From Novosphingobium sediminicola (GTDB taxonomy: Bacteria > Pseudomonadota > Alphaproteobacteria > Sphingomonadales > Sphingomonadaceae), in NCBI RefSeq assembly GCF_014196525.1, contig NZ_JACIDX010000003.1, positions 1-64,000 on the forward strand: DNA of 64,000 nucleotides, given 5' to 3'. The notes under the pieces were generated by a model. That model worked only from the letters and a program-made list of their open reading frames with translations, ran no database searches and was not told the DNA's origin. How positions within the stretch are numbered: position 1 is the stretch's first letter; every line of letters begins with the position of its first letter. A program made the translations under genes and the position numbers. Of this stretch, positions 53,103 to 62,479 are shown piece after piece.

Positions 53103-54226
53103 CCCTGACGCTCCAGCATCGAGCGGAAGCGCTGCACCGCAAGGGCAACGAACAGCACGCCCCAGCCGCAGATCATGGCCAGTTCGGGCCATACGGTGGC
53201 GGTTTTCGCGCCGCGATAGAGCACCGCCTGCGAAAGGCTGACAAATTGGGTCGTGGGCAGCAGCCTTGCCACCATCTGGATGGCGGGCGGCATGCTCTCA
53301 AGCGGCGTGGCGGCCCCGGACAGCAGATAGGCGATGGCATAGACCGGCACGGCAAACAGGCCGAATTGCGGCATACTGGGCGCCAGCGTCGCCATCCACA
53401 TGCCCAACGAGGTCACCGAAAAGAGATAGAGCACCATCGCGGCGGCAAAAAGCGCCAGAGAGCCCGCAAGCGGCACCGCCAGCAATCCATGGACCACGAA
53501 CCACAGGGACGCGATCGAGGCCAGAAAGATGACCAGACCATTGGCCAGAATTTTGGAAAAGGCGATTTCACTGGCGCGCACGGGCATGACCAGCAGATGT
53601 TCGATCGTGCCATGCTCGCGCTCACGGATCACCGCCGCGCCCACAAGGATGATCGAGAGGACCGTCACATTCGTCACGATCTGCATCACCGAACTGTACC
53701 AGGCCGATTCCGAATTGGGGTTGAAGAAGATCTGGCTGGTCACCGTGACGGGCAGAGCCGCCACCAGGCCGCGCGCATGCAGGAAATCGAGCGTCTCTGC
53801 GGCAAAGATCCGCTGGAAATCGACAGCCCCCAGCCCCGCCTGCGTCATGGCCGTGGCATCGACCAGAATCTGAACCGCCGGGCTGCGTCCGGCCAGAACA
53901 TCGGCCTGAAATCGCGGCGGGATCTCGATCACGAAAATATAGCGTCCCCCGTCCATCGCGGCGGAGACATCCTCACGCGCAATATCCACCGGCGGTTTGA
54001 AATAGGGCGGCTGCACCGCATCGCGCAGGCGCCGTGAGAGTTCGCTGTGGTCATCATCAACAATGGCCACCGAGGCATTGGATACCTCGGCCTTGAGCCC
54101 GGTGGCCACCAGTTGGATGGCGATGGTAAAGGCAAACAGGATCAGCGCCATCAGCGTCACATCCTTCAGAACGCTGCGCAATTCCTTGACGCCGAGCAAC
54201 CAGACGTTGATCGCCCAGCGTTTCAT
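53099..54226 (-). CDS. ABC-2 type permease (YhhJ-like)
   Basis: A 375-residue membrane protein of the ABC-2 exporter family. One N-terminal helix (LMALILFAFTIAIQLVATGL) is followed by a large extracytoplasmic domain and five C-terminal helices containing VIREREHGTIEHLLVMPVRA, a family signature. The start at 54226 (MKRWAINVW) overlaps the RbbA stop; sequence upstream is a shadow of the preceding gene. It pairs with the permease part of RbbA to form the exporter channel. Confidence 0.88.
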   Translation of the reverse strand: MKRWAINVWLLGVKELRSVLKDVTLMALILFAFTIAIQLVATGLKAEVSNASVAIVDDDHSELSRRLRDAVQPPYFKPPVDIAREDVSAAMDGGRYIFVIEIPPRFQADVLAGRSPAVQILVDATAMTQAGLGAVDFQRIFAAETLDFLHARGLVAALPVTVTSQIFFNPNSESAWYSSVMQIVTNVTVLSIILVGAAVIREREHGTIEHLLVMPVRASEIAFSKILANGLVIFLASIASLWFVVHGLLAVPLAGSLALFAAAMVLYLFSVTSLGMWMATLAPSMPQFGLFAVPVYAIAYLLSGAATPLESMPPAIQMVARLLPTTQFVSLSQAVLYRGAKTATVWPELAMICGWGVLFVALAVQRFRSMLERQG

Positions 54227-56985
54227 ACCTCCTGCTTTCCCAGCATCAGCCGCGAGGCCATGATGACGATGAGGGCAAACAGCCCCAGCGCCAGATAGGC
54301 CGTGCCGAAGCTGGCCGGACCAAGGCCCTTGGTGAAGGTTCCCAGACTGATGATCTGAAACCACGAGGAGGGAAAGATGATGCCAATCCAATAGCTGCCG
54401 TCCAGCAGCGTCGAGACCGGATAGAGCAGGCCCGAAAAATTCACGGAAGGGATGAGGCAGATCAGCGCCGTGGCGAAAATCGCGGCGACCTGGGTGCGAA
54501 CGAAGGTCGAGATCATCATGCCAAGGCCGGTGGACGCCAGCACGAACAGCAGCGCGCCCATCGTCAGCGCCAACAGGGACCCCTTGAGCGGCACCCCCAG
54601 AACCGTCACGATCAGCGCCACCAGGCTGCAATAACTTACCATGGCCAGAACGACATAGGGCGCCTGCTTGCCGATCAGGAAAGCCCCCGCCCCGGCGGGC
54701 GAGGCATAGAGGTTGATGATCGAGCCGATCTCTTTTTCGCGCACGATGCCAAGCGCGGTCAGCATCGCGGGGATCAGGATCATCGTCAGCATCAGCACGC
54801 CCGGCGTGATCGCGTAGATGCTGCGAAAATCCTGATTGTAGATGAAACGGGGTTCGATCAAGGCAGGCAGCGCGACGGCGGTTGAGGCTCCCCCCAGCCT
54901 GTCGAGCGAATAGGCCAGAATGATCGCATCGGCATAGCCCTGAATGTTCGCGGCCAGAAAGGGGCTGGCGCCATCAATGAAAACCCCCAGATCCGGCTTG
55001 CGCCCCGCAGCCAGATCGCGGCCAAAGCCCGGCGGAATATCCAGCACCATCTGGACGCCCCCCTCGCGCAAGCGGTCATGCGCGTCTTCCTCGCTGCCGA
55101 TGGGGCGGGTTTCCACAAAATAGCGGGAACCCTCAAAGCGGCGGATCAGATCGCGGCTGGTCGCGCTCTGATCATGATCGAGCACCGCCATGCGGATGTT
55201 CTGCACGTCAAAGGAGATGCTGAAGGCGCAAATGCAAAGCAGGATGATCGGGCCTGCCAATGCAAAGCCCATGCGGATGCGGTCCCGCGCCAGTTCGGTC
55301 GCCTCGCGCCGGGCAAAGGCCCATGCAAAGCCCAGCCAACCCGCCCATCCGCCATGCCTGTTGGCGGCCTCAACCTGTTTCTGCTCGGCCGGGTCCGCAA
55401 CGGCCGGGGGCGCAACCATCGCCGCTTCGGTCGAATTATCCTCCAGCACCGCGATGAACGCATCTTCCAAACGCTGCGCATGGTATTGGCGCGTCAGTTC
55501 GGCCGGTGTTCCGACCGCCAGCACCCGCCCGCGATCCATCAGCGAAATCCGGTCGCACCGCTCGGCCTCGTTCATGAAATGGGTTGAGACAAAGATCGTC
55601 ACGCGGTCCTCGCGCGAGAGGCGCAGCAAATGGCCCCAGAACATGTCGCGCGCCGCCGGATCAACGCCCGAGGTCGGCTCGTCGAGGATCAGGATTTCGG
55701 GCTTGTGCAGACAGGCCGCCGCCAGTTGCAGCCGCTGACGTATGCCCAGCGGCAGCGCGGCGGGCAGGGCACGGGCATGATCGAGCAGCGCATATTGCGC
55801 CATGACATCGTTCACCAGAGCCCCCGCCTCAGCCTGCGGCACGCGATAAAGGCGGGCATGCAGGGCCAGATTCTGCTCGACGGTCAATTCTTCATAAAGC
55901 GAGAAAGCCTGCGACATATAGCCGACACGCATGCGCGTCTGCATATCTCCGGCGGTGATCGGCCGCCCGAACAGGGTTGCGGTCCCGCTGCTCGCATCGA
56001 GCAGCCCGGTCAGCATTTTCATGGTCGTGGTCTTGCCGCAACCATTGGAACCCAGAAAGCCGAAAATCTCGCCCCGGCCGATCCGAAAGCTGACGTCATC
56101 GACCGCCACGAAATCGCCGAAACGGCGCACCAGATGCTGCGCTTCTATCGCGGGCGCCTCGCCCTTGTCCTGCCATGGCGCGACATTGAGCAATTCGCCC
56201 GCAGGCCGCTTCGCCTCGGGCAGCAGGCTGATATAGGCCTGCTCCAGCGTCGAGGCCCCGGTTTGCGCCAGAATGTCGCGCGTCGGCCCCTGCGCGATGA
56301 TGCGCCCTTCGTCCATCGCCACCAGATGATCGAAGCGCTCGGCCTCTTCCATATAGGCGGTTGAAACCAGCACGGTCAGTTCGGGACGCTCCGCCCGCAT
56401 GGCATCGACCAGTTCCCAGAACTGACGCCGCGACAGAGGATCAACACCCGTGGTAGGCTCGTCCAGAATCAGCAGGTCAGGATCGTGCACGAGCGCGCAG
56501 CACAGACCCAGCTTCTGCTTCATCCCGCCCGAAAGCTTGCCCGCAGGCCGGTCGGGGAAGGGCGCAAGTCCCGTCGCCTCAAGCAGGCGCTTCATATGCG
56601 CACCGCGTTCGGCCCCGCCCAGACCGAACAGACGGCCGAAAAAGTCGATATTCTCGGCCACGGAAAGCGTGGGATAGAGATTGCGCCCCAGACCTTGCGG
56701 CATATAGGCCACGCGGGAGAGGAAAGCCGCGCGATCCCCGCGCCGCGCAAGGTCGAAGCCGAGCACGCCGACCTTGCCCTGCTGAACGCGCTTCACCCCG
56801 GAAATCAGGCCCAGCAGCGTGGATTTACCCACCCCGTCGGGCCCGACAAACGCAACCGCGCCGCCGCGCGGCAATTGCAGGCTCACTTTTTCAAGGGACT
56901 GAACCGGACCATAGTGATGGGAAACATCCTCAAGGATGATGGCCATGGCGCCCATTCCCGCCGCCCCGGTCATCGCCTCGCTCAC
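54223..56985 (-). CDS. Double-NBD ABC ATPase-permease fusion (RbbA/YhiH-like)
   Basis: A 920-residue fusion of two ATPase domains and an ABC-2 permease. NBD1 has Walker A GPDGVGKST, signature LSGGMKQKL and Walker B LLILDEPTTGVDP. NBD2 has Walker A GSNGCGKTT and Walker B ILILDEPTSGVDP, but its signature reads LPLGIRQRL, not LSGG. The C-terminal half has six helices with VREKEIGSIINLYASPAGAG. The layout equals E. coli YhiH/RbbA, encoded with HlyD-like and YhhJ-like partners. Substrate unknown. Its start overlaps the HlyD stop codon. Confidence 0.88.
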   Translation of the reverse strand: MSEAMTGAAGMGAMAIILEDVSHHYGPVQSLEKVSLQLPRGGAVAFVGPDGVGKSTLLGLISGVKRVQQGKVGVLGFDLARRGDRAAFLSRVAYMPQGLGRNLYPTLSVAENIDFFGRLFGLGGAERGAHMKRLLEATGLAPFPDRPAGKLSGGMKQKLGLCCALVHDPDLLILDEPTTGVDPLSRRQFWELVDAMRAERPELTVLVSTAYMEEAERFDHLVAMDEGRIIAQGPTRDILAQTGASTLEQAYISLLPEAKRPAGELLNVAPWQDKGEAPAIEAQHLVRRFGDFVAVDDVSFRIGRGEIFGFLGSNGCGKTTTMKMLTGLLDASSGTATLFGRPITAGDMQTRMRVGYMSQAFSLYEELTVEQNLALHARLYRVPQAEAGALVNDVMAQYALLDHARALPAALPLGIRQRLQLAAACLHKPEILILDEPTSGVDPAARDMFWGHLLRLSREDRVTIFVSTHFMNEAERCDRISLMDRGRVLAVGTPAELTRQYHAQRLEDAFIAVLEDNSTEAAMVAPPAVADPAEQKQVEAANRHGGWAGWLGFAWAFARREATELARDRIRMGFALAGPIILLCICAFSISFDVQNIRMAVLDHDQSATSRDLIRRFEGSRYFVETRPIGSEEDAHDRLREGGVQMVLDIPPGFGRDLAAGRKPDLGVFIDGASPFLAANIQGYADAIILAYSLDRLGGASTAVALPALIEPRFIYNQDFRSIYAITPGVLMLTMILIPAMLTALGIVREKEIGSIINLYASPAGAGAFLIGKQAPYVVLAMVSYCSLVALIVTVLGVPLKGSLLALTMGALLFVLASTGLGMMISTFVRTQVAAIFATALICLIPSVNFSGLLYPVSTLLDGSYWIGIIFPSSWFQIISLGTFTKGLGPASFGTAYLALGLFALIVIMASRLMLGKQEV

Positions 56986-57968
56986 CGCCCGGCTGTTCCC
57001 CGATCAGGCCCCAAATCAGGCCATGGCTTGCCGGGATCGGTGCGGACAAAGCCATCGGCCGTCATCCCGGCCTTCAGCACGCCCGCAAACCGCCGCGCCG
57101 CCTCCGCCGGTATCTGAAGCTTCACCCGATAGGAAAGGTTGTCCCGCTCATTGGCGGTTTCCACGAATTTGGGCGTGAACTGCGCCTCCGGCGAGACAAA
57201 GCCGACGCGGGCGGGCAAGGCGGTTGTAAAGCCCTGCGGCAGAACGCGCGCTTCATCCCCGATCCGGATGCGCGAGACAATGGCCGAGGGCACGAAGATG
57301 GTCAGATAGACATCATCGGGGTTGATGATCGATAACAGCTTGCCGCCGGGCGCCATCATCGTGCCCGGCTCCACAATGCGATATTCTACCCGGCCCGGCC
57401 CTGGCGAGCGGATATGCAGATCGGCGCGGATGGCCGAGACCAGCCGGATCTGGGCATCGGCCTGCGCTATTGCGCCGCGTGCCTCGCCAATGGCGCCGCC
57501 GGCAGCTTCGACGCCGCCCGCCTCGCCCGCCAGCGCCAGATTGCGCTGTTTCAGTTCGACATCCGACACCATATCGCGCGCATGAAGACCCGCGGTTTCC
57601 GACCAGTTGAGCCGGGCGAGTTCGGCCTGACTGCGGTGCGCGGCCTGCTCGCCCCGCGCGCGGGCAAGGCCGCCCAATGCCCTCTCGCGCGAGGCTCTGG
57701 CCGCATCAAGCTGGGCCAGCACATCACTCTCGTCCTGTTCGGCCAGGATCTGGCCCGCCTGAACCACATCGCCTTCACGAACCATCAAGGAGGCCAGCCG
57801 CCCCGGATATTTCACCGCAATATCGGTCCGGGTCATCTCGATCCGGCCATTGCTCCGCAAGACCCATTCCGGAAGCTCGGCGCGGCGCATGAAATGGTGC
57901 CATGCCCAATAGCCCCCCGCCGCCAGCGCCAGCAAGACCGCCCCGGCCAGAATGCGATGAAGCTTCAT
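56982..57968 (-). CDS. HlyD-family periplasmic adaptor (YhiI-like)
   Basis: A 328-residue membrane-fusion protein. An N-terminal membrane anchor (ILAGAVLLALAAGGYWAWHH) precedes split lipoyl domains (RLASLMVREGDVVQAGQILA; IRSPGPGRVEYRIVEPGTMM) and a helical hairpin of about 100 residues between them. A beta-barrel domain follows (DEARVLPQGFTTALPARVGF). It should join the inner-membrane exporter to the NodT-like duct. It is the first gene of the coupled operon, so the promoter should lie in the 554-bp gap upstream. Confidence 0.88.
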   Translation of the reverse strand: MKLHRILAGAVLLALAAGGYWAWHHFMRRAELPEWVLRSNGRIEMTRTDIAVKYPGRLASLMVREGDVVQAGQILAEQDESDVLAQLDAARASRERALGGLARARGEQAAHRSQAELARLNWSETAGLHARDMVSDVELKQRNLALAGEAGGVEAAGGAIGEARGAIAQADAQIRLVSAIRADLHIRSPGPGRVEYRIVEPGTMMAPGGKLLSIINPDDVYLTIFVPSAIVSRIRIGDEARVLPQGFTTALPARVGFVSPEAQFTPKFVETANERDNLSYRVKLQIPAEAARRFAGVLKAGMTADGFVRTDPGKPWPDLGPDRGTAGR

Positions 57969-58522
57969 CTGCCGCCCCTGCGGCCGTGAACTGTCAACAG
58001 AAGAGCATCAGCACACTGCATCACCATCGGGCTCCTGAGCCGGAAGGAAAGTGAAAGGCCTTTGCGGCCTGCCGGAATGTTCTGATTTTGAATTACGACG
58101 CACCATCGCCGGCAATCACAAAGCCGACTCCGGGGCGACCGCCTCTCTCAACACTCGATCAACAAAAAATTGAACAGGATGTCAAGTTTTCTATGTGTCG
58201 GATCTGAAACGTTTGTCCGCACCTGCGTGCAAGACTTTTACGGCCACCGCCAATGGCTGACGGCATGCCGGGCGGCTTTTGGCCATACTGTCCCCGGCAT
58301 CTCTATCTTCGATACTCCAGGCCCGGCTCGCCATGGTTGACCTCAAACGCCAATTTTTCCAAACCGCCTAGCGAAGCTTCCTTGAGAACCCGTGCCATAG
58401 CCCAAAACCGCCGAATATCTGTCGAATATTTTCCGGCGTACGGTGGTGGACCATAAAGCAGCAGCTAAATCGAATTGTGCTCTCGACGAACGGCACGACC
58501 TCGCCGAGAAATCATCCGGTCT
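57969..58522. other. 554-bp gap holding the promoter of the exporter-PHA operon
   Basis: No convincing gene. A 67-codon open frame at 58253-58456 (plus) is not recognised and lacks a good binding site. On the minus strand a TTGACA lies at 58185-58180, with a weak TTGATC 17 bases further on, pointing toward the HlyD gene; this is a tentative promoter. The stretch is AT-richer than the neighbouring genes around 58150-58200. No FNR/FixK box with standard spacing was found. Confidence 0.4.
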
Positions 58523-59359
58523 CTACTTCAAACCAAAACCAAGCGCGCGCAAAGCCGCCTTCAACCTGTCACGCCCGTTCAGCGCGGCCGCCGAAGCGCC
58601 CCGCGCCAACACAAGCGCGCGCCAGCCCACCGGGTCTTGACCCTGCTCTTCCTGAAACGCGCGTGCGTCGCGGTCATACTCGGAAATCGCCGCGCTTTGT
58701 CCGGCCAGATCATAGACCTCGCGGTGCAAAACCACCGATTGCGGCAAACGCGGCTTGATCGCGGCAGGCCGCGTGGCATCGCTCCACCCCACCACCAGCC
58801 CGAACACCACAGCCGCGCGCGGCGGCAGACCGGCCAGCTTCGCCACTTCTTCGGGATGATTGCGCAACGCGCCGATATAGACCGTGCCCAGCCCCAGCGA
58901 TTGCGCCGCGATCACCGCATTTTGCGCGGCCAGCGCGGCATCCACCGCCGCTACGGTAAAACTCTCCAGATATTCAAACCCTTCCTTGGGCGCGCGCGCC
59001 TCATCGGCCACCAGCTCCGCCCGCGCCAAATCGGCCACGAACAGCAGGATCAGCGGAGCATGTTCGATATGCTTCTGCCCGCCCGCCAGCCGGGCCAGTT
59101 CCTTGCGCTTTTCCTCATCCTCAATCGCCACCACGCTCCACAATTGCAGGTTGGACGAGGTGGCAGCGCTCTGCGCCGCCGCGACCAGCGTCGGCACCAG
59201 ATCGGGCGAGAGCGGATCAGGGCGAAACCCGCGCACAGTGCGATGATCGAGCAAGGCGGCGATCGTGTCGTTCCACAATATCCGCTCGGGCGCAGCGGAG
59301 CGATAGCGGCGGGCCAGCGCCGCATGGGCGGCCAGCGAAACGGGGTCTTCAAGCGCCAT
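58523..59359 (-). CDS. Nitroreductase-family FMN oxidoreductase
   Basis: A 278-residue flavoprotein of the nitroreductase/flavin reductase P group. Landmarks are LLDHRTVRGFRPDPLSPDLV (FMN phosphate binding), AAQSAATSSNLQLWSVVAIE, DAALAAQNAVIAAQSLGLGT and AVVFGLVVGWSD. It is divergent from an LLM flavin-dependent monooxygenase across 223 bp. Because such monooxygenases need reduced FMN from a separate reductase, this protein is a good candidate partner. Direct nitro or quinone reduction is an alternative. Confidence 0.82.
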   Translation of the reverse strand: MALEDPVSLAAHAALARRYRSAAPERILWNDTIAALLDHRTVRGFRPDPLSPDLVPTLVAAAQSAATSSNLQLWSVVAIEDEEKRKELARLAGGQKHIEHAPLILLFVADLARAELVADEARAPKEGFEYLESFTVAAVDAALAAQNAVIAAQSLGLGTVYIGALRNHPEEVAKLAGLPPRAAVVFGLVVGWSDATRPAAIKPRLPQSVVLHREVYDLAGQSAAISEYDRDARAFQEEQGQDPVGWRALVLARGASAAALNGRDRLKAALRALGFGLK

Positions 59360-59582
59360 AGGGCACCTCCACAGATTGATCCTTCACGCCATGGGATAGC
59401 GCCCGGCGGCTCGCCCGTCTTATGATGCTGCCCTGCGTTCCTATTGAGATTTCTGTGTTCATCCCGCCTGTCGGCCAATCGCGCGGGCACTTTCTCATAA
59501 GCCTATCAGCAGCTCTCGTTTTTAACGCGCCCCGCCCGGCATCTATCCTTGGCGCTATTCAGCAATCGCGAAAGAACCACCC

Positions 59583-60917
59583 ATGAGCCAGACCCGCCAA
59601 CTTCATTTGGGCGCCATTCTCGAAGGCGTCGGCACCGATCAGAACAGTTGGCGCGATCCGGCTCTGCCCTCGGACGCCAGCGTCAATATTGACTGGTACA
59701 TCGAGAATGCGAAGAAGGCCGAAGCCTCGCTCTTCGATCTCGTGTTCATCGTCGACAGCCCCTATATCACGCCCGACACCGCGCCCCATTTCCTTAACCG
59801 GCTCGAACCGCTCACGCTGCTCTCGGCGCTGGCCACGCATACCAGCCGGATCGGTCTGGTCGGCACGCTGACCACATCCTATTGGGAACCGTATAATGTC
59901 GCGCGCCAGTTCGGCAGCCTCGACCATATCAGCCGGGGCCGCGCGGGGTGGAATGTGGTCACCACCGGGCTTGAGGGCGCGGCGCGCAATTACGGGCGCG
60001 ACGAGCATTTCGACCATGCCGAACGCTATGACCGCGCGCTGGAATTTGTCCGCGTGGTGCAGGGATTGTGGGATTCCTATGAAGACGATGCCTTCGTGCG
60101 CGACAAGGCGGCGGGCCTGTTCCTCGACAAGAGCAAGCTGCACAAGCTGAACCACAAAGGCAAATTCTTCCGCGTCGATGGCCCCCTCGCCCTGCAACGC
60201 AGCGCGCAGGGTCAGCCGGTGATCTTTCAGGCAGGCGACAGCGACGCAGGCCGCAACCTTGGCGCCCAGATCGCTGATGGCGCCTTTGCCGCCGCGCAGG
60301 ATTTCGAGGCGGGCCAGCAATATTACGCCGACCTGAAAAACCGCGCCGCCGCTTTGGGTCGCAATCCCGATCATGTCGTGGTCCTGCCCGGCCTGTTCCC
60401 CACCCTGGCCGACACGGACGAGGAAGCCCAGCGCCTCCACGCCACGCAGGAAGAAGCGCTCAGCCTCGACAAGCTGCTGGTCGGGCTGGGCCGCGCCTTC
60501 AACTATCACGATTTCCGCCAGTATGACCCCGACGCCCCCTTCCCCGATCTGACCGGCGTCACGCTCAACAGCTATAAGGGCCATGCCGAAAAGATCATCC
60601 GCGTGGCGCGCGAAAAGGGTTACACCTTGCGCGAGGCGGCATGGCACCTTGGCCGCTGGAAATCGCCCTTCATCGGCGGGCCGGAAACCGTGGCCGACGA
60701 GATCGAGCGCTGGTTCACCGGCCGCGCCGCCGATGGCTTCAACCTGCGCGTCACCAACCCGCGCGATTTCCAGATCTTCCGTGAGCGCGTGGTCCCGATC
60801 CTGCAAAAGCGCGGCCTGTTCCGCACCCGTTATGAGGCCGACACGCTGCGCGGTCATCTGGGCATTCCGGTGCCGGAAAACCGCAACGCCTCGCCGCTGG
60901 CCGAGGCCGCCGAGTGA
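59583..60917 (+). CDS. LLM-class flavin-dependent monooxygenase (NtaA/SnaA/DszA type)
   Basis: A 444-residue luciferase-like monooxygenase that uses FMNH2 and O2. Typical parts are QLHLGAILEGVGTDQNSWRD at the N-terminus, LSALATHTSRIGLVGTLTTS, YNVARQFGSLDHISRGRAGW and NVVTTGLEGAARNYGRDEH. A C-terminal IGGPETVADEIERWF follows. The group oxidises sulfur or nitrogen compounds such as sulfones, sulfonates and chelators. Its stop overlaps the GTG start of an AprA-like gene; a sulfonate-type binding protein and a second LLM enzyme lie nearby, favouring an organosulfur substrate. Confidence 0.87.
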   Translation: MSQTRQLHLGAILEGVGTDQNSWRDPALPSDASVNIDWYIENAKKAEASLFDLVFIVDSPYITPDTAPHFLNRLEPLTLLSALATHTSRIGLVGTLTTSYWEPYNVARQFGSLDHISRGRAGWNVVTTGLEGAARNYGRDEHFDHAERYDRALEFVRVVQGLWDSYEDDAFVRDKAAGLFLDKSKLHKLNHKGKFFRVDGPLALQRSAQGQPVIFQAGDSDAGRNLGAQIADGAFAAAQDFEAGQQYYADLKNRAAALGRNPDHVVVLPGLFPTLADTDEEAQRLHATQEEALSLDKLLVGLGRAFNYHDFRQYDPDAPFPDLTGVTLNSYKGHAEKIIRVAREKGYTLREAAWHLGRWKSPFIGGPETVADEIERWFTGRAADGFNLRVTNPRDFQIFRERVVPILQKRGLFRTRYEADTLRGHLGIPVPENRNASPLAEAAE

Positions 60918-62479
60918 GCATCCATCTGGAAACGGACGTCCTGATTATCGGCGGCGGCATGGCGGCGGGATGGGCCGCCATCGCCGCCGCGCAGGCCGGG
61001 GCGCGGGTGGTGGTCGCCGACAAAGGCTATATGGGCACCAGCGGCGTCACCGCGATGGGCGGCCCCAACCACTGGTGGGTGGCCCCCGATCCCGCCCGCC
61101 GCGAAGAGGCCATCGCCCGCCAGAGCGGCAAGGCGCAGGGGCTGGGCGATCCGGAATGGATGGCGCGCATCCTCGACCTGACATGGCGCTATCTCCCCAG
61201 CCTTGCGCCGCACTATCCCTTTGGCAGCGATGGGGCGGGCGGCACTTATTATTCGGGTGTGAGAGGGTCGGAATATATGCGCGCCTTGCGCCTGGCTGCT
61301 CTGAACGCTGGCGTGACGGTGCTCGACCATCATCCGGCCATCGAATTGCTGCGCGATGATGAAGGCCGGATCGCAGGCGCACGCGGCCATGCCCTGCGCG
61401 CGCGGCTGGATTGGGAAATCCGCAGCCATGCCACCATTCTGGCCACCGGCGGCAATGCTTTCCGCTCCGGCCTGATCGGCAGCCACACCAACACCGGCGA
61501 TGGCCAATTGATGGCCGCCGAAGCGGGCGTGGCCCTGTCGGGTATGGAGTTCGGGCCAAGCTGGTCAATCTCGCCCGCATGGGCTTCGACCCGCACGCTG
61601 CCCTATACGGGCGCGGTCTATTATGACGCCGATGGGCGCGAATTGGACATTCCTCCCTCGCGCGCGGCGGGCCATGCGCATAATCGCGCGCTGGGCCATG
61701 CGATGCTGGCGGGGCCGGTGCTGGCCGATCTGTCCCATGCGCCAAAGGCCCTGCGCCCCATCCTGCGCCAGATCCAGCCCTTCACCCCCGCCCCCTTTGA
61801 ACGGCGCGGGATCGACCTGTTTCGCGATCGCTTCCCGGTCAAATTGTTTGGCGAGGGCACGATCCGGGGCACGGGCGGCCTCGATCTGACCGATGCCGAA
61901 TGCCGAACCAGCGCGCCGGGCCTGTTCGCCATTGGCGATGCGGCCACGCGCGAATTGGTCGCAGGCGCGAACAGCGGCGGCGGGGCGGTCAATTCGGCAT
62001 GGGCGCTTTCCTCTGGCCGGATTGCGGGTACGGCGGCGGCGCGCGAAAGTTTAGCGCGCAAGGGCGCCTCGGCCCCCGTCCATGGGCTTGGCCGTATCGC
62101 CATTGCGCCGCATCATGCCGAGCGCACCATCGATGTCACCGCGATCCACCGCGCCGTCGATCATGAAATCCACGGCTATGCCCATGTCTTTACGCGTGAT
62201 GAGGCCAGCTACGCCGCCTCAGGCGAAAGGCTGGAGGCCATCTGGAGCGAATTGTCCGCCCATGGCCGGGCCAGAGGCCCCGCGCTGGTGTCTCTGCGCG
62301 AAACGGCGGCTCTCGTGGCCGGGGCGCGATGGACCATCGCAGCCGCGCGCGGGCGCAAGGAGAGCCGGGGCCTGCACCAGCGCGCCGATTATCCCGAGGC
62401 CACCGGGCCCACCCAGCGCCAACGGGTCAGCGGGCTGGACACGATCTGCATCCACTCTCAACAGGCCGAATTCGCATGA
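60914..62479 (+). CDS. FAD-binding AprA/fumarate-reductase-like flavoprotein
   Basis: A 521-residue flavoprotein starting at GTG within the preceding stop. It has the N-terminal dinucleotide motif DVLIIGGGMAAGWAAIAAAQ, the GYMGTSGVTAMGGPNHWWVA segment, THE/SHTNTGDGQLMAAEAGV-type capping region, and the late FAD motif LFAIGDAATRELVAGANSGG. It resembles the alpha subunits of fumarate reductase and adenylylsulfate reductase, and the next gene encodes a two-cluster ferredoxin like AprB. True dissimilatory sulfur metabolism is unlikely in this setting; the pair is more plausibly an oxidoreductase in organosulfur use. The exact reaction is unknown. Confidence 0.8.
   Translation: MSIHLETDVLIIGGGMAAGWAAIAAAQAGARVVVADKGYMGTSGVTAMGGPNHWWVAPDPARREEAIARQSGKAQGLGDPEWMARILDLTWRYLPSLAPHYPFGSDGAGGTYYSGVRGSEYMRALRLAALNAGVTVLDHHPAIELLRDDEGRIAGARGHALRARLDWEIRSHATILATGGNAFRSGLIGSHTNTGDGQLMAAEAGVALSGMEFGPSWSISPAWASTRTLPYTGAVYYDADGRELDIPPSRAAGHAHNRALGHAMLAGPVLADLSHAPKALRPILRQIQPFTPAPFERRGIDLFRDRFPVKLFGEGTIRGTGGLDLTDAECRTSAPGLFAIGDAATRELVAGANSGGGAVNSAWALSSGRIAGTAAARESLARKGASAPVHGLGRIAIAPHHAERTIDVTAIHRAVDHEIHGYAHVFTRDEASYAASGERLEAIWSELSAHGRARGPALVSLRETAALVAGARWTIAAARGRKESRGLHQRADYPEATGPTQRQRVSGLDTICIHSQQAEFA

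Noticed and set aside
53099..54631. Longer forms of the permease (from 54631), NodT-like (from 53192), MaoC-Pta (from 49996) and FabI (from 47376) proteins
   Set aside because: The added N-terminal residues are shadows of the preceding genes; the chosen starts overlap upstream stops as ATGA or nearly so and match family N-termini.
58161..58190. Possible FNR/FixK box upstream of the exporter-PHA operon (TTGAACAGGATGTCAA)
   Set aside because: The TTGA and TCAA halves are separated by eight bases rather than the six needed for an FNR-type site.
58253..58456. Small open frame in the gap before the HlyD gene
   Set aside because: No recognisable domain, no clear ribosome binding site, and no partner gene; treated as non-coding.
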